Below, piece after piece: positions 1-9,240 of a stretch of DNA of 64,000 nt (its first letter is position 1; every line of letters starts with the position of its first letter). The notes under the pieces were generated by a model that saw only the letters and a program-made list of their open reading frames with translations, did not search any database and was not told the origin of the DNA. Source of the DNA: Enterococcus pingfangensis. GTDB lineage: Bacteria; Bacillota; Bacilli; Lactobacillales; Enterococcaceae. The translations under genes and the position numbers were made by a program. Where the stretch lies: the NCBI RefSeq assembly GCF_005405205.1, contig NZ_BJDP01000001.1, positions 62,001 to 126,000 of the forward strand, given 5' to 3'.

Positions 1-1171
1 TTCATTATTACAAATGTTAGTAATGCCTTTAGTATTTATTTCAATCGTTGGTGCATTCACCAAAATGAAATCTAGTAAAAAACTTGGTAAAATTAGTGCC
101 AATGTTTTAGTAACTTTATTGGCTACAACAGCAATCGCCGCTTTGATCGGTATTTTAGCTGTAATGGTCTTTGGTCTTGATGGGGCGACCTTTACTAAGG
201 GTGCAGCTGAAACGGCTAGAATCAAAGAATTGGCAGACCGTCAATCAATGGTTCAAAACTTCTCAATTCCGCAACAAATTTTATCATTTATCCCAAGTAA
301 TGTCTTCGCTGATTTTGCTGGCACTCGTCCAACAAGTACGATTGGGGTAGTAATTTTTGCGGCTTTTGTCGGCATCGCCTTTTTAGGAGTACGCCGCAAA
401 GCGCCAAAAGAAGCAGAATTTTTTGCGAACTTGATCGACAGTTTGTATAAAATCGTTATGCGAATCGTGACATTAGTCTTGCGTCTAACACCATATGGGG
501 TCTTCGCATTGATGACAAACGTGTTAGCAACAAGTGATTTCGAAGCAATTGTTAATTTAGGGAAATTCATTTTGGCGTCATACAGTGCATTGATCGTTGT
601 ATTATTGATGCATTCATTGATTCTTCTAGGTGTTAAAGTCAGTCCAATCAATTTCTTTAAAAAAGCCTTTCCTGCATTGAGTTTCGCGTTTACTTCGCGT
701 TCAAGTGCGGGCACATTGCCAATGAATATCGAAACACAAACAAAGGCTTTAGGTGTTGATGAAGCAACCGCAAACTTTGCTGGTAGTTTCGGTATCTCGA
801 TTGGTCAAAACGGCTGTGCGGGTGTTTACCCAGCAATGCTTGCAACAATCGTTGCACCAACAGTTGGCGTGGATGTTTTTGATTTGAAATTCATCGTGAT
901 GTTGATTGCAATCGTAACGATCAGTTCATTTGGTGTTGCCGGTGTCGGCGGCGGAGCAACCTTTGCTTCGTTGATCGTCCTAGGCGCGATGAACTTGCCA
1001 GTCGCAATCGTTGGTTTGGTTATCTCTGTTGAACCAATGATTGATATGGCTCGGACAGCGGTTAACGTTAGCGGCAGTATGGTTGCCGGTGTTGTGACCA
1101 GCGAACGCATTCATGAATTGGATCGCGACATCTTGCGTGATCAAAATGCTTCTATTGAAGTGAATTCATAA
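1..1171 (+). CDS. tcyP: L-cystine / dicarboxylate symporter family transporter, 5' end missing
   Basis: The reading frame is open from the window edge, so the N-terminus is cut off; the first internal Met is at 14. About 389 residues are visible. It is a polytopic membrane protein of the dicarboxylate/amino acid:cation symporter (DAACS) family. Visible family marks are the stretch LVMPLVFISIVGAF at the start, a serine-rich re-entrant loop SRSSAGTLPMN, and GSFGISIGQNGCAGVYPAM further on. These resemble the Bacillus TcyP sodium-linked cystine importer more than glutamate or C4-dicarboxylate carriers, but substrate is inferred from resemblance only. It would import cystine as a sulphur source. 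A strong intrinsic terminator follows, so it ends its own transcript. Confidence 0.8.
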   Translation, partial: SLLQMLVMPLVFISIVGAFTKMKSSKKLGKISANVLVTLLATTAIAALIGILAVMVFGLDGATFTKGAAETARIKELADRQSMVQNFSIPQQILSFIPSNVFADFAGTRPTSTIGVVIFAAFVGIAFLGVRRKAPKEAEFFANLIDSLYKIVMRIVTLVLRLTPYGVFALMTNVLATSDFEAIVNLGKFILASYSALIVVLLMHSLILLGVKVSPINFFKKAFPALSFAFTSRSSAGTLPMNIETQTKALGVDEATANFAGSFGISIGQNGCAGVYPAMLATIVAPTVGVDVFDLKFIVMLIAIVTISSFGVAGVGGGATFASLIVLGAMNLPVAIVGLVISVEPMIDMARTAVNVSGSMVAGVVTSERIHELDRDILRDQNASIEVNS

Positions 1172-1176
1172 TAATT

Positions 1177-1209
1177 AAAAGGCTTGGCTAGCGCAACCAA
1201 GCCTTTTTT
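1177..1209 (+). terminator. Intrinsic terminator after tcyP
   Basis: An 11-bp stem (AAAAGGCTTGG / CCAAGCCTTTT) with a short loop is followed by a T run, six bases after the tcyP stop. Confidence 0.85.
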
Positions 1210-1247
1210 GGTACACTTTTTTTGAGATACAGGAATTTGAGAGGAAA

Positions 1248-1628
1248 GTGACTAATTTGTTTAATGAACAAGTAAAAGTGATTTTATATGCGAACGATGT
1301 AAAAAAAGCCAGTTTATTTTGGCAAACGATCGGTTTTGTAGAGATTAGTTTTGAAGAATTAGATGGGTCGCAAGTTGCGGAAGTGGCAATGAGTGAAAAC
1401 AGTACGACGCATTTAGTGATTTATGATCGGGCATTTATTGAAAAAAATGATGATGAAGCGACTGAACCTGCACCAGCTTTGATCTTTGGCAGCGATAATA
1501 CAATCGACTTATATAAAAAAATGCAAGAAGCAGGTATTCAATTAGGAGATCTAACTCAAATTGGTGAAGAATATGTCTTTAATTTTGTGGATACGGACGG
1601 CAATTATTTTGTAGTATCCGGTAAATAG
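1248..1628 (+). CDS. VOC (glyoxalase/bleomycin resistance) superfamily protein
   Basis: A 126-residue single-domain protein. The opening KVILYANDVKKASLFWQTIGF and the ending FNFVDTDGNYFVVSG are the usual start and end of a vicinal oxygen chelate half-module; the pattern is that of the small uncharacterised VOC proteins common in lactic acid bacteria rather than a true glyoxalase I. Metal ligands are not clear, so enzymatic activity and substrate are unknown. The start is GTG at 1248 or TTG at 1257; the GAGAGGAAA ribosome site is very close to the GTG and 11 bases from the TTG, so either is possible. It lies 25 bases before a phosphatase gene and probably shares a transcript with it. Confidence 0.7.
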   Translation: MTNLFNEQVKVILYANDVKKASLFWQTIGFVEISFEELDGSQVAEVAMSENSTTHLVIYDRAFIEKNDDEATEPAPALIFGSDNTIDLYKKMQEAGIQLGDLTQIGEEYVFNFVDTDGNYFVVSGK

Positions 1629-1653
1629 TTTGTTTTTTGGCTGGAGGGAGCGA

Positions 1654-2385
1654 GTGAAAATGGATCAAGTTTTTGTGATTGGCGATGTTCACGGTGAGTA
1701 TACGTTATTTCAAGCAGTTTTGAAAAAATCCCAGCCGGACAAACAACAGCTGATTTTGATCGGTGATCTAAACGATCGTGGTCCGAAAAGTAAAGATTGT
1801 TGGTTATTAGGCATGGAACTAGTCGAAAAATATCAAGCAATTTATTTACGAGGCAATCATGAACAATATTTCTTAGAATTTATGGAAAGTCCAGAAGATT
1901 GGTTTCCAAGTTATTTGTACAATGGCGGAAAAGAAACAATCGAAAGCTTGCTGCATAAAGGCGCGACAGAGGAATATTCTCCCACTGAAATTGCGATGAT
2001 GATCCGCAGCCGGTATCGATCGCTGTTGGAATTCTTAGCTGAGCGTCCATTTTATTATGAATGGAACGACTATCTCTTCGTCCATGCCGGTGTAGACTTA
2101 ACCAAGCCTTGGCAGGAAAGCTCACCGCAAGACTTTTTATGGATTCGCGAACCGTTTCATGAAGGCAAGAATCAGACAGGTAAGACGATCGTATTTGGTC
2201 ACACGATCACGCCAATGCTGTATGGCGATATGCAGACGACCGCTCTTTGGCAATCTGATGGAAAAATCGGGATCGATGGCGGCGCAGTCTTTGGTGGCAG
2301 TCTCCACGGGGTTGTCTTTGATGAAAATGGCATCGTACAGGATTATGAATTACCGAATACTAACGCGTGGCAACCCGATTTTTAA
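1654..2385 (+). CDS. PPP-family serine/threonine phosphatase (metallophosphoesterase)
   Basis: A calcineurin-like phosphoesterase of about 243 residues. The PPP-family metal-binding signatures appear in order: GDVHG near the N-terminus, GDLNDRG about 30 residues later, RGNHE, then HAGVD and GHT. These bind a dinuclear metal centre that hydrolyses phosphoesters. Relatives include lambda-type protein phosphatase and bacterial Ap4A-hydrolase-like enzymes, so the substrate (phosphoprotein or dinucleotide polyphosphate) cannot be fixed here. I place the start at GTG 1654, seven bases after GGAGG; ATG 1660 is a possible alternative, and the frame is open upstream to a TTG at 1630. A terminator follows. 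Confidence 0.8.
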   Translation: MKMDQVFVIGDVHGEYTLFQAVLKKSQPDKQQLILIGDLNDRGPKSKDCWLLGMELVEKYQAIYLRGNHEQYFLEFMESPEDWFPSYLYNGGKETIESLLHKGATEEYSPTEIAMMIRSRYRSLLEFLAERPFYYEWNDYLFVHAGVDLTKPWQESSPQDFLWIREPFHEGKNQTGKTIVFGHTITPMLYGDMQTTALWQSDGKIGIDGGAVFGGSLHGVVFDENGIVQDYELPNTNAWQPDF

Positions 2386-2387
2386 GC

Positions 2388-2421
2388 AGTGGATGTGACA
2401 AATTGTCGCATCCATTTTTTT
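2388..2421 (+). terminator. Intrinsic terminator after phosphatase gene
   Basis: Stem TGGATGtGACA / TGTCgCATCCA followed by seven T residues. Confidence 0.85.
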
Positions 2422-2572
2422 GTAATGAAAGTTAACAGCGTTCTAACGTCTCACAATAAGTATCCTTCTATTACAGAAACTCTTTTCTGAATTTTCTTGC
2501 AACGACATCTACGTAGCGACAAAATATGATAGAATAACTTTTATATTTTTGAATTTATTAGGAGGCGCAAAG

Positions 2573-3487
2573 ATGTCAGAGACAGTCAAAGGACATTTAT
2601 CTGCCGGACTAACGGTCGCTATTTGGGCATTGACTTTTATTTCGACCAAAGTCCTGTTAAAAGATTTTTTGCCGATTGAAATTTTATTCATTCGTTTTTT
2701 GATTGGCTTTATCAGTTTGTTGATTGTTTCGCGAAAAATGTTGCCATTTAAAAGCTGGCGTGAAGAGAGGTATTATTTAATAGCGGGCCTATTAGGGGTC
2801 TTTCTTTATTATTATTTAGAAAATGTTGCGTTGACCTTTACTTTAGCGATGAATGTGGGCGTGATCGGCTCAGTCAGTCCATTTATGACGGCATTGATCA
2901 GCCGATTCATTTTAAAACAAGGAACGATTCCACGGGTCTTTGTTTTAGGGTTCATTTGTTCGATGATTGGCATTTCATTAATCAGTCTTTCTGGAACGTT
3001 AAACGTGAATCCGCTTGGTGATGGCTTAGCACTATTGGCTACGATTTGTTGGGCGACTTATTCCTTGATCGTCAAAAAGATTAGTACTTTTGGTCATGGC
3101 ACGATTGCTATGACACAACGGATTTTCTTTTATGGATTATTATGGATGGTACCGGTCTTATTCTTTAGTATCGATACTTTCGATTTTTCACGATTCACCC
3201 AAATCACAAATTTCGGTAATCTCATCTTTTTAGGAGTGGGAGCGTCGGCTTTATGTTTTGTTACGTGGAATTTTTCTGTGAAAAATCTCGGAGCTGTTCG
3301 GGCGGCTGTTTATATTTATACGATCCCGATGTTAACGACGTTAGCATCCGTCTTAATTTTAGCAGAACCGCTGACCGGTAAAACCTTTTTCGGGATTTTG
3401 TTAACTCTGGCTGGTTTAGTATTATCAGAACTACCCAATTTTTTGCGTCAAAGAAAAATATGGACTAACAAACACCTTCACGACTGA
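2573..3487 (+). CDS. DMT/EamA family transporter
   Basis: About 304 residues with ten predicted hydrophobic segments arranged as two EamA repeats; the second repeat begins near WATYSLIVKKI. The drug/metabolite transporter superfamily exports small metabolites or drugs, and substrate cannot be predicted from sequence. Start is ATG 2573, eight bases after AGGAGG at 2560; the frame is open a little further upstream but has no ribosome site there. An extended -10 (TGATAGAAT, ending 2535) lies just upstream, and a terminator overlaps the stop, so this appears to be a single-gene transcript. Confidence 0.8.
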   Translation: MSETVKGHLSAGLTVAIWALTFISTKVLLKDFLPIEILFIRFLIGFISLLIVSRKMLPFKSWREERYYLIAGLLGVFLYYYLENVALTFTLAMNVGVIGSVSPFMTALISRFILKQGTIPRVFVLGFICSMIGISLISLSGTLNVNPLGDGLALLATICWATYSLIVKKISTFGHGTIAMTQRIFFYGLLWMVPVLFFSIDTFDFSRFTQITNFGNLIFLGVGASALCFVTWNFSVKNLGAVRAAVYIYTIPMLTTLASVLILAEPLTGKTFFGILLTLAGLVLSELPNFLRQRKIWTNKHLHD

Positions 3488-3504
3488 TAATGTGAAGGCG
3501 TTTT
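3471..3504 (+). terminator. Terminator overlapping the EamA gene stop
   Basis: Stem AACaCCTTCAC / GTGAAGGcGTT with one mismatch, then T-rich sequence; the left arm lies inside the last codons of the upstream gene. Confidence 0.6.
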
Positions 3505-3537
3505 GATTTTACTGAAGAAGCATTCTTACTTGAAGTA

Positions 3538-3546
3538 TGGTAGAAT
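3538..3546 (+). promoter_or_regulatory. Extended -10 promoter element for tex
   Basis: TGGTAGAAT is an extended -10 (TGn + TAGAAT) 33 bases before the tex ATG. No good -35 is visible, which is normal for extended -10 promoters. Confidence 0.45.
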
Positions 3547-3578
3547 AAATAGGATTTTGAATGAAATGAGGAAGTAAA

Positions 3579-5759
3579 ATGGCAGAAAATTTAAACCAAG
3601 AGATCATTCAACTACTGAACAAGGAACTGACTGATTATAGTGCAAAACAGATCAAAGTTGCATTGAATTTGTTAGCAGAAGGCAATACGGTTCCTTTCAT
3701 CGCTCGTTATCGTAAAGAAATGACTGGCAGTCTGGATGAAGTACAACTTCGCGAGATCGAGGAACGCTACAATTATTTAGAAAATCTAGAGAAGCGCAAA
3801 AGTGAAGTCTTGCGTCTAATTGATGAACAAGGAAAATTGACTGAAGAGCTAGCTAAAAAAATTCAACAAGCCGTCAAAGTACAAAAGGTTGAAGACTTGT
3901 ACCGGCCTTATAAACAAAAACGACGGACTAAAGCTACGATCGCTAAAGAAAATGGTTTGGAGCCTTTAGCACAGTATTTGCTGAGTTTCCCGCAAACTGG
4001 GGATGTTTATGCGAAAGCGGGAGAATTTATCAATGAGAATGTAGCAAATGCCGAAGAAGCTTTGCAAGGGGCGCATGAAATCGTCGCCGAACAAATCAGT
4101 GACAATCCCGATTATCGTACTTGGATCCGTAATTTTACTAAGAAAAACGGTGTTTATCAAAGTAAAGTTAAAGATGCGAATAAAGATGAAAAAGGCGTTT
4201 ATGAAATGTACTATGATTTCACTGAACCAATCAATAAGATGGTTTCACACCGAGTGCTGGCCTCTAATCGGGGTGAAAAAGAAGAAATTTTGAAAGTCGC
4301 GATCGTTGCGGAAGAAACAAAGATCTTCGCGTATTTAGAAAATCAATTAGTGGAAAATAATCGCGCAATTACCGTTGAATTTGTTCGAGAAGCGTACAAA
4401 GACAGCTATAAACGTTTTATTGGACCCGCGATCGAACGGGAGATCCGTAATGAGCTGACGGAAGAAGCCGATGAACAAGCGATCAATATTTTTGGTGAAA
4501 ATTTGCGTAATCTATTGCTGCAGCCGCCATTGAAAGGCAAAGTCGTCTTAGGGTTTGACCCTGCTTATCGGACGGGCTGTAAACTTTCAGTAGTTGATGA
4601 AACAGGAAAAGTTTTAGCAATCGAAGTGATCTATCCTCATAAACCCGCTTCGCAGGCAAAACGGCAAGCGGCTGGACCTGCTTTTCAAACGTTGATAAAA
4701 AAATACGGCGTTGAGATGGTGGCCATCGGGAATGGGACAGCAAGTCGTGAATCAGAATTATTTGTTGCTGAGCAATTAAAGCAAGTCCAACAAGAAGTTT
4801 TTTATGTGATCGTCAATGAAGCGGGAGCATCTGTCTATTCAGCTAGTGATATTGCGCGGACGGAATTTCCTGATCTGCAAGTAGAAGAACGTAGTGCTGT
4901 CAGCATTGCCCGGCGTCTACAAGATCCGCTGTCTGAATTAGTGAAAATTGATCCAAAAGCGGTTGGAGTCGGACAATATCAACACGATGTCGCTCAAAAA
5001 CGCTTATCAGAACGATTAGACTTTGTTGTTGAAACAGCAGTAAACCAAGTGGGGGTCAACGTCAATACAGCAAGCCCGCAACTGTTGCAATATGCTTCTG
5101 GCTTAAATAAAACGACGGCTAAAAATATCGTGAACTATCGTGAAGAAAATGGTGCATTCACTTCACGGCCACAATTAAAAAAAGTCCCGCGCTTAGGACC
5201 AAAAGCTTATGAGCAAGCGATTGGATTTTTACGGATTCCTGCTGCAAAAAACATCTTAGATACAACGGCGATTCATCCGGAAAGTTACGCTAGTGCAAAA
5301 GAGATTTTAAAATTAGCCGGAGTCGAATTGAAAGCATTAGGCTCAGCTGAAGCCGCTGAAAAGATCAACGCACTGCAAATGGCGCAACTGCAACAAGAAC
5401 TTGAAATCGGCAAAGAAACGATCAAAGATATTTTACAAGCATTAGTCCAACCGGGGCGAGATATGCGTGATGAAATGCCGGCACCCTTGCTGCGTCAAGA
5501 TGTGTTGACGATGGAAGATCTGCAAGCGGGAATGGAATTGCAAGGAACGGTGCGCAATGTGATCGATTTTGGTGCATTCGTTGATATCGGGGTCAAGCAA
5601 GATGGACTAGTCCATATTTCCAAATTGAGCAAAAATTATGTCAAACATCCAACTGACGTTGTTTCCGTCGGCGATGTGGTCACTGTTTGGGTCGAAGCGA
5701 TCGATGTGAAAAAAGGTCGAATCAGTTTGACAATGATCCAAAGTGAAAGAAATGACTGA
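3579..5759 (+). CDS. tex: Tex family S1 RNA-binding protein
   Basis: 726 residues, the usual Tex length. Domain order fits the family: an N-terminal helical region with FIARYRKEMTGSLDE, a YqgF/RNase H-like domain beginning at VLGFDPAYRTGCKL (about residue 325), helix-hairpin-helix motifs around 495-560 (VNVNTASPQLLQYASGL), and a C-terminal S1 domain from about 645 (GTVRNVIDFGAFVDIGV). Tex binds nucleic acid and is linked to transcription and toxin expression or stress recovery; its exact biochemical role is not settled. Start ATG 3579 has GAGGAAG nine bases upstream. It overlaps sprT by eight bases, so the two are translationally coupled. Confidence 0.95.
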   Translation: MAENLNQEIIQLLNKELTDYSAKQIKVALNLLAEGNTVPFIARYRKEMTGSLDEVQLREIEERYNYLENLEKRKSEVLRLIDEQGKLTEELAKKIQQAVKVQKVEDLYRPYKQKRRTKATIAKENGLEPLAQYLLSFPQTGDVYAKAGEFINENVANAEEALQGAHEIVAEQISDNPDYRTWIRNFTKKNGVYQSKVKDANKDEKGVYEMYYDFTEPINKMVSHRVLASNRGEKEEILKVAIVAEETKIFAYLENQLVENNRAITVEFVREAYKDSYKRFIGPAIEREIRNELTEEADEQAINIFGENLRNLLLQPPLKGKVVLGFDPAYRTGCKLSVVDETGKVLAIEVIYPHKPASQAKRQAAGPAFQTLIKKYGVEMVAIGNGTASRESELFVAEQLKQVQQEVFYVIVNEAGASVYSASDIARTEFPDLQVEERSAVSIARRLQDPLSELVKIDPKAVGVGQYQHDVAQKRLSERLDFVVETAVNQVGVNVNTASPQLLQYASGLNKTTAKNIVNYREENGAFTSRPQLKKVPRLGPKAYEQAIGFLRIPAAKNILDTTAIHPESYASAKEILKLAGVELKALGSAEAAEKINALQMAQLQQELEIGKETIKDILQALVQPGRDMRDEMPAPLLRQDVLTMEDLQAGMELQGTVRNVIDFGAFVDIGVKQDGLVHISKLSKNYVKHPTDVVSVGDVVTVWVEAIDVKKGRISLTMIQSERND

Positions 5760-6201
5760 TCAAGAATTACAAACGCTAGTCGAAAAGGTTTCGCAAGAAT
5801 CTTTTCGACAACCGTTTTGTCACAATGCTCGGTTCAATCAACGTTTGAAAACGACTGGCGGACGCTATCATTTGCAAAGCCACGATCTTGACTTTAATCG
5901 TTTGGTTTTTGAAAAATACGGAACGGCGGAATTGATCAAAGTGATCAAACACGAGCTGTGCCATTACCATTTGCATTTAGCTGGCCGGGGTTATCAGCAT
6001 AAAGATCTAGAGTTTAAACAATTGCTGCAAAAGACTGGCGGTTCTCGTTTTGCACCGCTCTTAGCACCAGTGATTTTTCAAGTGTATCAATGCCAACAGT
6101 GTCAAAAAGAGGTCAAACGCCGCCGCAAGATTGATACGAAAAAGTATGTGTGCGGAAGCTGCCAAGGAAAGTTGAAATTTTTGAAGACGATTGAAGCATA
6201 A
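5752..6201 (+). CDS. SprT-like zinc metalloprotease-like protein
   Basis: About 149 residues. It has the SprT core with the HELCHYHLH zinc/catalytic motif (HExxH) near residue 66 and a C-terminal zinc ribbon made of CQQC and CGSC. This is the Bacillus YdcK/SprT-like layout; function is not established, though eukaryotic relatives (Spartan) cut DNA-protein crosslinks. I choose ATG 5752 (MTDQELQTLV), which matches the family N-terminus, over GTG 5743. It overlaps the end of tex by eight bases. Confidence 0.85.
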   Translation: MTDQELQTLVEKVSQESFRQPFCHNARFNQRLKTTGGRYHLQSHDLDFNRLVFEKYGTAELIKVIKHELCHYHLHLAGRGYQHKDLEFKQLLQKTGGSRFAPLLAPVIFQVYQCQQCQKEVKRRRKIDTKKYVCGSCQGKLKFLKTIEA

Positions 6202-6226
6202 GTTCGATCTCCTGAAGAATAAAAGA

Positions 6227-6255
6227 TTGCTATTTTTACTGTTTTATATGATAAT
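6227..6255 (+). promoter_or_regulatory. Promoter of murC
   Basis: TTGCTA (6227) - 17 bases - GATAAT (6250), followed by a 42-base leader to the murC ATG. Confidence 0.65.
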
Positions 6256-6297
6256 GTGAACCGCAAACAATTTTGTACATATAAGGAAGATGATTAA

Positions 6298-7632
6298 ATG
6301 AATAATAAAGATACACTTTATCATTTTGTTGGAATCAAAGGATCGGGTATGAGCTCGTTAGCATTGGTCCTGCATGAAAAGGGCTACAATGTACAAGGTT
6401 CTGACGTCGAGAAATATTTTTTCACACAACGTGATTTAGAAAAAGCCAAGATCATGATCTTGCCATTTAATAAAGACAACATTAAAGCTGGCATGACGAT
6501 CATTCAAGGAAATGCGTTTCCTGATACACATGAAGAAATCGCGCAAGCGAAAGAATTAGGACTAGAAATCGTGCGTTACCATGATTTTATCGGTCAATTT
6601 ATTCAGCCTTACACAAGTATCGCAGTGACTGGTTCTCATGGTAAAACAAGTACGACTGGATTGTTGGCACATGTGTTGAACGGTTTAGCACCAACCAGTT
6701 ATTTGATTGGTGATGGAACGGGTCACGGTGTTCCAGATGCAACATTCTTTGCTTTTGAAGCATGTGAATACCAACGTCATTTCTTAGCCTATGCTCCAGA
6801 CTACTCGATCATGACGAATATCGATTTCGATCATCCGGATTATTTCAAGAGCATCGAGGATGTTTTTGAAGCCTTTCAAACATTGGCTTCTCAAGTCAAA
6901 AAAGGAATCTTCGCTTACGGGGATGACGAATACTTGCGCAAATTAAAAGCAGATGTGCCGATTTATTATTATGGTCTATCTGAAAATGATGACATCCAAG
7001 CACGCAATATTGTTCGAACAACGAACGGCTCGGCTTTTGATGTGTATCATAAAGAAAAATTCATCGGCCGCTTTTCCGTTCCTTCATTTGGCAAACACAA
7101 TATTTTGAATGCTTTATCAGTGATCGCAGTTGCTTATTTTGAAAATCTGGACATGGATAAGGTCAAAGAAGAAATGTTGACTTTCTCTGGTGTGAAACGC
7201 CGGTTTACTGAGAAAAAAGTTGCCGACATGATTATTGTCGATGATTATGCTCATCATCCAGCTGAAATCAAAGCGACTATTGATGCTGCTCGTCAAAAAT
7301 ATCCAGAAAAAGAATTGGTCGCTGTTTTCCAACCGCATACGTTCACACGGACGATCGCATTGATGGATGAATTTGCTGAAGCGTTGGATCGTGCCGATAA
7401 AGTTTATCTTTGCGATATTTTCTCATCTGCCCGCGAAATAGCTGGTGATGTAAAAATTGAAGATCTAGGCGCGAAGATCCAAAAGGGTGGACAAGTCATC
7501 AAAGAAGAAAATATGTCGCCGTTATTGGATCATGAAAATGCAGTAGTCATCTTTATGGGTGCCGGAGATGTTCAAAAATTTGAACGGGCATATGAAGATC
7601 TATTGAGTAATACAACACGCAACGTATTATAA
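6298..7632 (+). CDS. murC: UDP-N-acetylmuramate--L-alanine ligase
   Basis: 444 residues, typical MurC length. It joins L-alanine to UDP-MurNAc in the cytoplasm, the first amino acid step of peptidoglycan stem-peptide synthesis, using ATP. The N-terminal UDP-binding Rossmann-like domain begins [14 protein letters not shown]; the Mur-ligase P-loop [11 protein letters not shown] is at about residues 110-120; the [10 protein letters not shown] stretch near 317 is a MurC-specific C-terminal signature. It is monocistronic by appearance, with its own promoter (6227-6255) and terminator (7642-7676). Confidence 0.97.
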   Translation: MNNKDTLYHFVGIKGSGMSSLALVLHEKGYNVQGSDVEKYFFTQRDLEKAKIMILPFNKDNIKAGMTIIQGNAFPDTHEEIAQAKELGLEIVRYHDFIGQFIQPYTSIAVTGSHGKTSTTGLLAHVLNGLAPTSYLIGDGTGHGVPDATFFAFEACEYQRHFLAYAPDYSIMTNIDFDHPDYFKSIEDVFEAFQTLASQVKKGIFAYGDDEYLRKLKADVPIYYYGLSENDDIQARNIVRTTNGSAFDVYHKEKFIGRFSVPSFGKHNILNALSVIAVAYFENLDMDKVKEEMLTFSGVKRRFTEKKVADMIIVDDYAHHPAEIKATIDAARQKYPEKELVAVFQPHTFTRTIALMDEFAEALDRADKVYLCDIFSSAREIAGDVKIEDLGAKIQKGGQVIKEENMSPLLDHENAVVIFMGAGDVQKFERAYEDLLSNTTRNVL

Positions 7633-7641
7633 TTTTGAAGG

Positions 7642-7676
7642 AGGGTTCAGACAATTTTTGTCAGAGCCCTTCTTTT
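7642..7676 (+). terminator. Intrinsic terminator after murC
   Basis: Stem AGGGTTC-A-GACA / TGTC-A-GAGCCCT followed by TTCTTTT. Confidence 0.8.
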
Positions 7677-7746
7677 AGCAAAGTTTAAACGGGTGAAGAA
7701 CAACGATTTTTACTTTAAAAATCTTTAGCACAAAGCATACACAAAC

Positions 7747-7774
7747 TTGTGTTTTCATTGCTTTCTGATAAAAT
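7747..7774 (+). promoter_or_regulatory. Promoter of the MaoC-like / Bax-inhibitor pair
   Basis: TTGTGT - 16 bases - TAAAAT, about 35 bases before the start of the MaoC-like gene. Confidence 0.55.
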
Positions 7775-7807
7775 GATGAGGTAGAACACAATACGGAGGG
7801 AATGAGT

Positions 7808-8281
7808 TTGTATAATATGAAGGCTCGGAAAATAGGCAAGACGATTGATGAAATTGAGGAAGGCGACTCGTTGTCGTTAACAGAATCAATCGAAGATAAT
7901 CAGATTCTTTTGTATTTAGGTTTGACAAATGATGCAAATCCTTTGTACATCCAACATGATTACGCAAAAGAAACTGAGTATGAACAACCGCTTGTACCAT
8001 CGATCATGGTGATGGGAATCATCACAAGCGCGATTTCAAAACATTTACCAGGACCGGGTTCTCACGTAGTGAACTTCTCCATCAATTTTATTGATCCAGT
8101 TTTTCATTATGAAACATTAACGTTTGAGTTTGAAGTAATCAAAGTAGATAAAATGAAAGATGTCGTAACGATCTCTGTTGAAGCGGTAGAATCCACTGAC
8201 AACGAAGAAAAACGCATCTTGGATGCTGTGGTCATGGTAAAACCGCCACAAGTACAAATAGGAGATGATCTAAATGAATAA
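7808..8281 (+). CDS. MaoC-like hot-dog fold protein
   Basis: About 157 residues with a single hot-dog (MaoC/PaaZ C-terminal) domain. The TNDANPLYIQHDYA stretch is the (R)-specific hydratase-type active-site loop: Asp and the following residues usually bind water for hydration of an enoyl-CoA, although His replaces none of the neighbouring residues clearly here. Substrate unknown. ATG 7802 sits one base after GGAGGG, too close to be used; TTG 7808, seven bases after it, is a better start, and ATG 7817 is also possible. It overlaps the next gene by eight bases, so the two are coupled. Confidence 0.75.
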   Translation: MYNMKARKIGKTIDEIEEGDSLSLTESIEDNQILLYLGLTNDANPLYIQHDYAKETEYEQPLVPSIMVMGIITSAISKHLPGPGSHVVNFSINFIDPVFHYETLTFEFEVIKVDKMKDVVTISVEAVESTDNEEKRILDAVVMVKPPQVQIGDDLNE

Positions 8282-8957
8282 TCAAGAAGCACGCGTATAC
8301 GGCTTGAACCGTTTCTATGGCAAGATCTATGCTTTTCTAGCTTTAGGGATCGGGATCAGTGCTGTAATTTCATATATGGCATTAGGACCTTGGGTATTCC
8401 AAGTTCAAAACTTTATTAATAATTTTCCGCTAGGATTCTGGGGAATCTGGATCGCTGAGATCGCCCTTGTTGTTTTTCTTGGATTCAAAGCACAGAAAAA
8501 TCCCGCATTAGCGATCGGCGGATTTATCGTCTACTCAGCATTGAACGGGTTGACATTGGCAGTCACTTTGGCGATGTACGATCTAGGGACTGTGACGCAA
8601 GCGTTTATTACAGCTTCAGCGACATTCTTAGTCATGTCATTGATCGGCTCTTTCACGAAACGTGATCTTTCAGGCATCGGTCGAGCTGCTTTGAGCTGTC
8701 TGTTTGGAATCATTATTGCGATGCTGCTAAATGTCTTCTTGTTGCAAAGCAGCGCGGTTGATTTCTTTATCTCAATTTTAATGGTAGTGATCATGTCAGG
8801 AATCACAGCTTACGATAATCAAATGATCCGCAAGATTTATCTTGGGACAAATGGTGAAGCAGGAAATGGGGTTGCGGTCTTCATGGCCTTACAATTATAC
8901 TTAGATTTCATCAACTTATTTATTTCATTTTTAAGAATTTTTGGAAGCAGCAAATAG
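8274..8957 (+). CDS. Bax inhibitor-1 / YccA family membrane protein
   Basis: 227 residues with seven hydrophobic segments and the family ending in which a short acidic/aromatic stretch (TAYDNQMIRKIY) precedes the last membrane helices (ALQLYLDFINLFISFLRIFG). The family includes YccA/YetJ; YetJ is a pH-sensitive calcium leak channel and YccA modulates FtsH, so a channel or protease-modulating role is possible but not shown here. The ATG overlaps the preceding gene's end (AATGAATAA context), and GGAGATG gives the ribosome site. Confidence 0.88.
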   Translation: MNNQEARVYGLNRFYGKIYAFLALGIGISAVISYMALGPWVFQVQNFINNFPLGFWGIWIAEIALVVFLGFKAQKNPALAIGGFIVYSALNGLTLAVTLAMYDLGTVTQAFITASATFLVMSLIGSFTKRDLSGIGRAALSCLFGIIIAMLLNVFLLQSSAVDFFISILMVVIMSGITAYDNQMIRKIYLGTNGEAGNGVAVFMALQLYLDFINLFISFLRIFGSSK

Positions 8958-8981
8958 AGGCGAATATTCGTCTCTTTTTTT
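8956..8981 (+). terminator. Intrinsic terminator after BI-1 family gene
   Basis: Stem AGAGgCGAAT / ATTCGtCTCT followed by T run, beginning at the stop codon. Confidence 0.8.
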
Positions 8982-9057
8982 ATTTTCAGTAATCATAATA
9001 ATTTTGCAAAAATCAGCGCCATTCTTTTCATTTCATTAAATACTTTGTTAAAATGAG

Positions 9058-9240
9058 GGGTGGAAGAAGAGCAGCTGTATCAATCAGCAAATAACTGAAA
9101 CAGACACCAACTATCTTCAACTCGGAAGACGGCTTGTTGTAAGAAAAATGCTGAACAAAGACTATCGGTAACGATTCGTCGGCCGATTTAGAGAAACTGA
9201 GAAAAATGAAAATACTTTATATGAATTAGGAGTCGAGGAC
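9058..9240 (+). other. Long, potentially structured polA leader
   Basis: A likely -10 (TTAAAAT near 9047-9053) is followed by about 180 bases before the polA ATG without any long ORF. Complementary segments include GGTG/CACC, GAAGA/TCTTC, GCTG/CAGC, TTGTT/AACAA and a stem ATCGG/CCGAT near 9163-9188. It has no T-box, FMN, TPP, lysine or SAM consensus that I recognise, and no terminator. It may be an uncharacterised 5' regulatory leader or an independent small RNA. Confidence 0.35.

Noticed and set aside
253-714. A 153-codon minus-strand frame over tcyP
   Set aside because: Lies wholly within the membrane-protein coding region on the opposite strand; no start signals.
9058-9240. Known riboswitch or T-box ahead of polA
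   Set aside because: I looked for lysine, FMN, TPP, SAM, T-box and purine consensus blocks and found none; kept only as an unknown leader.
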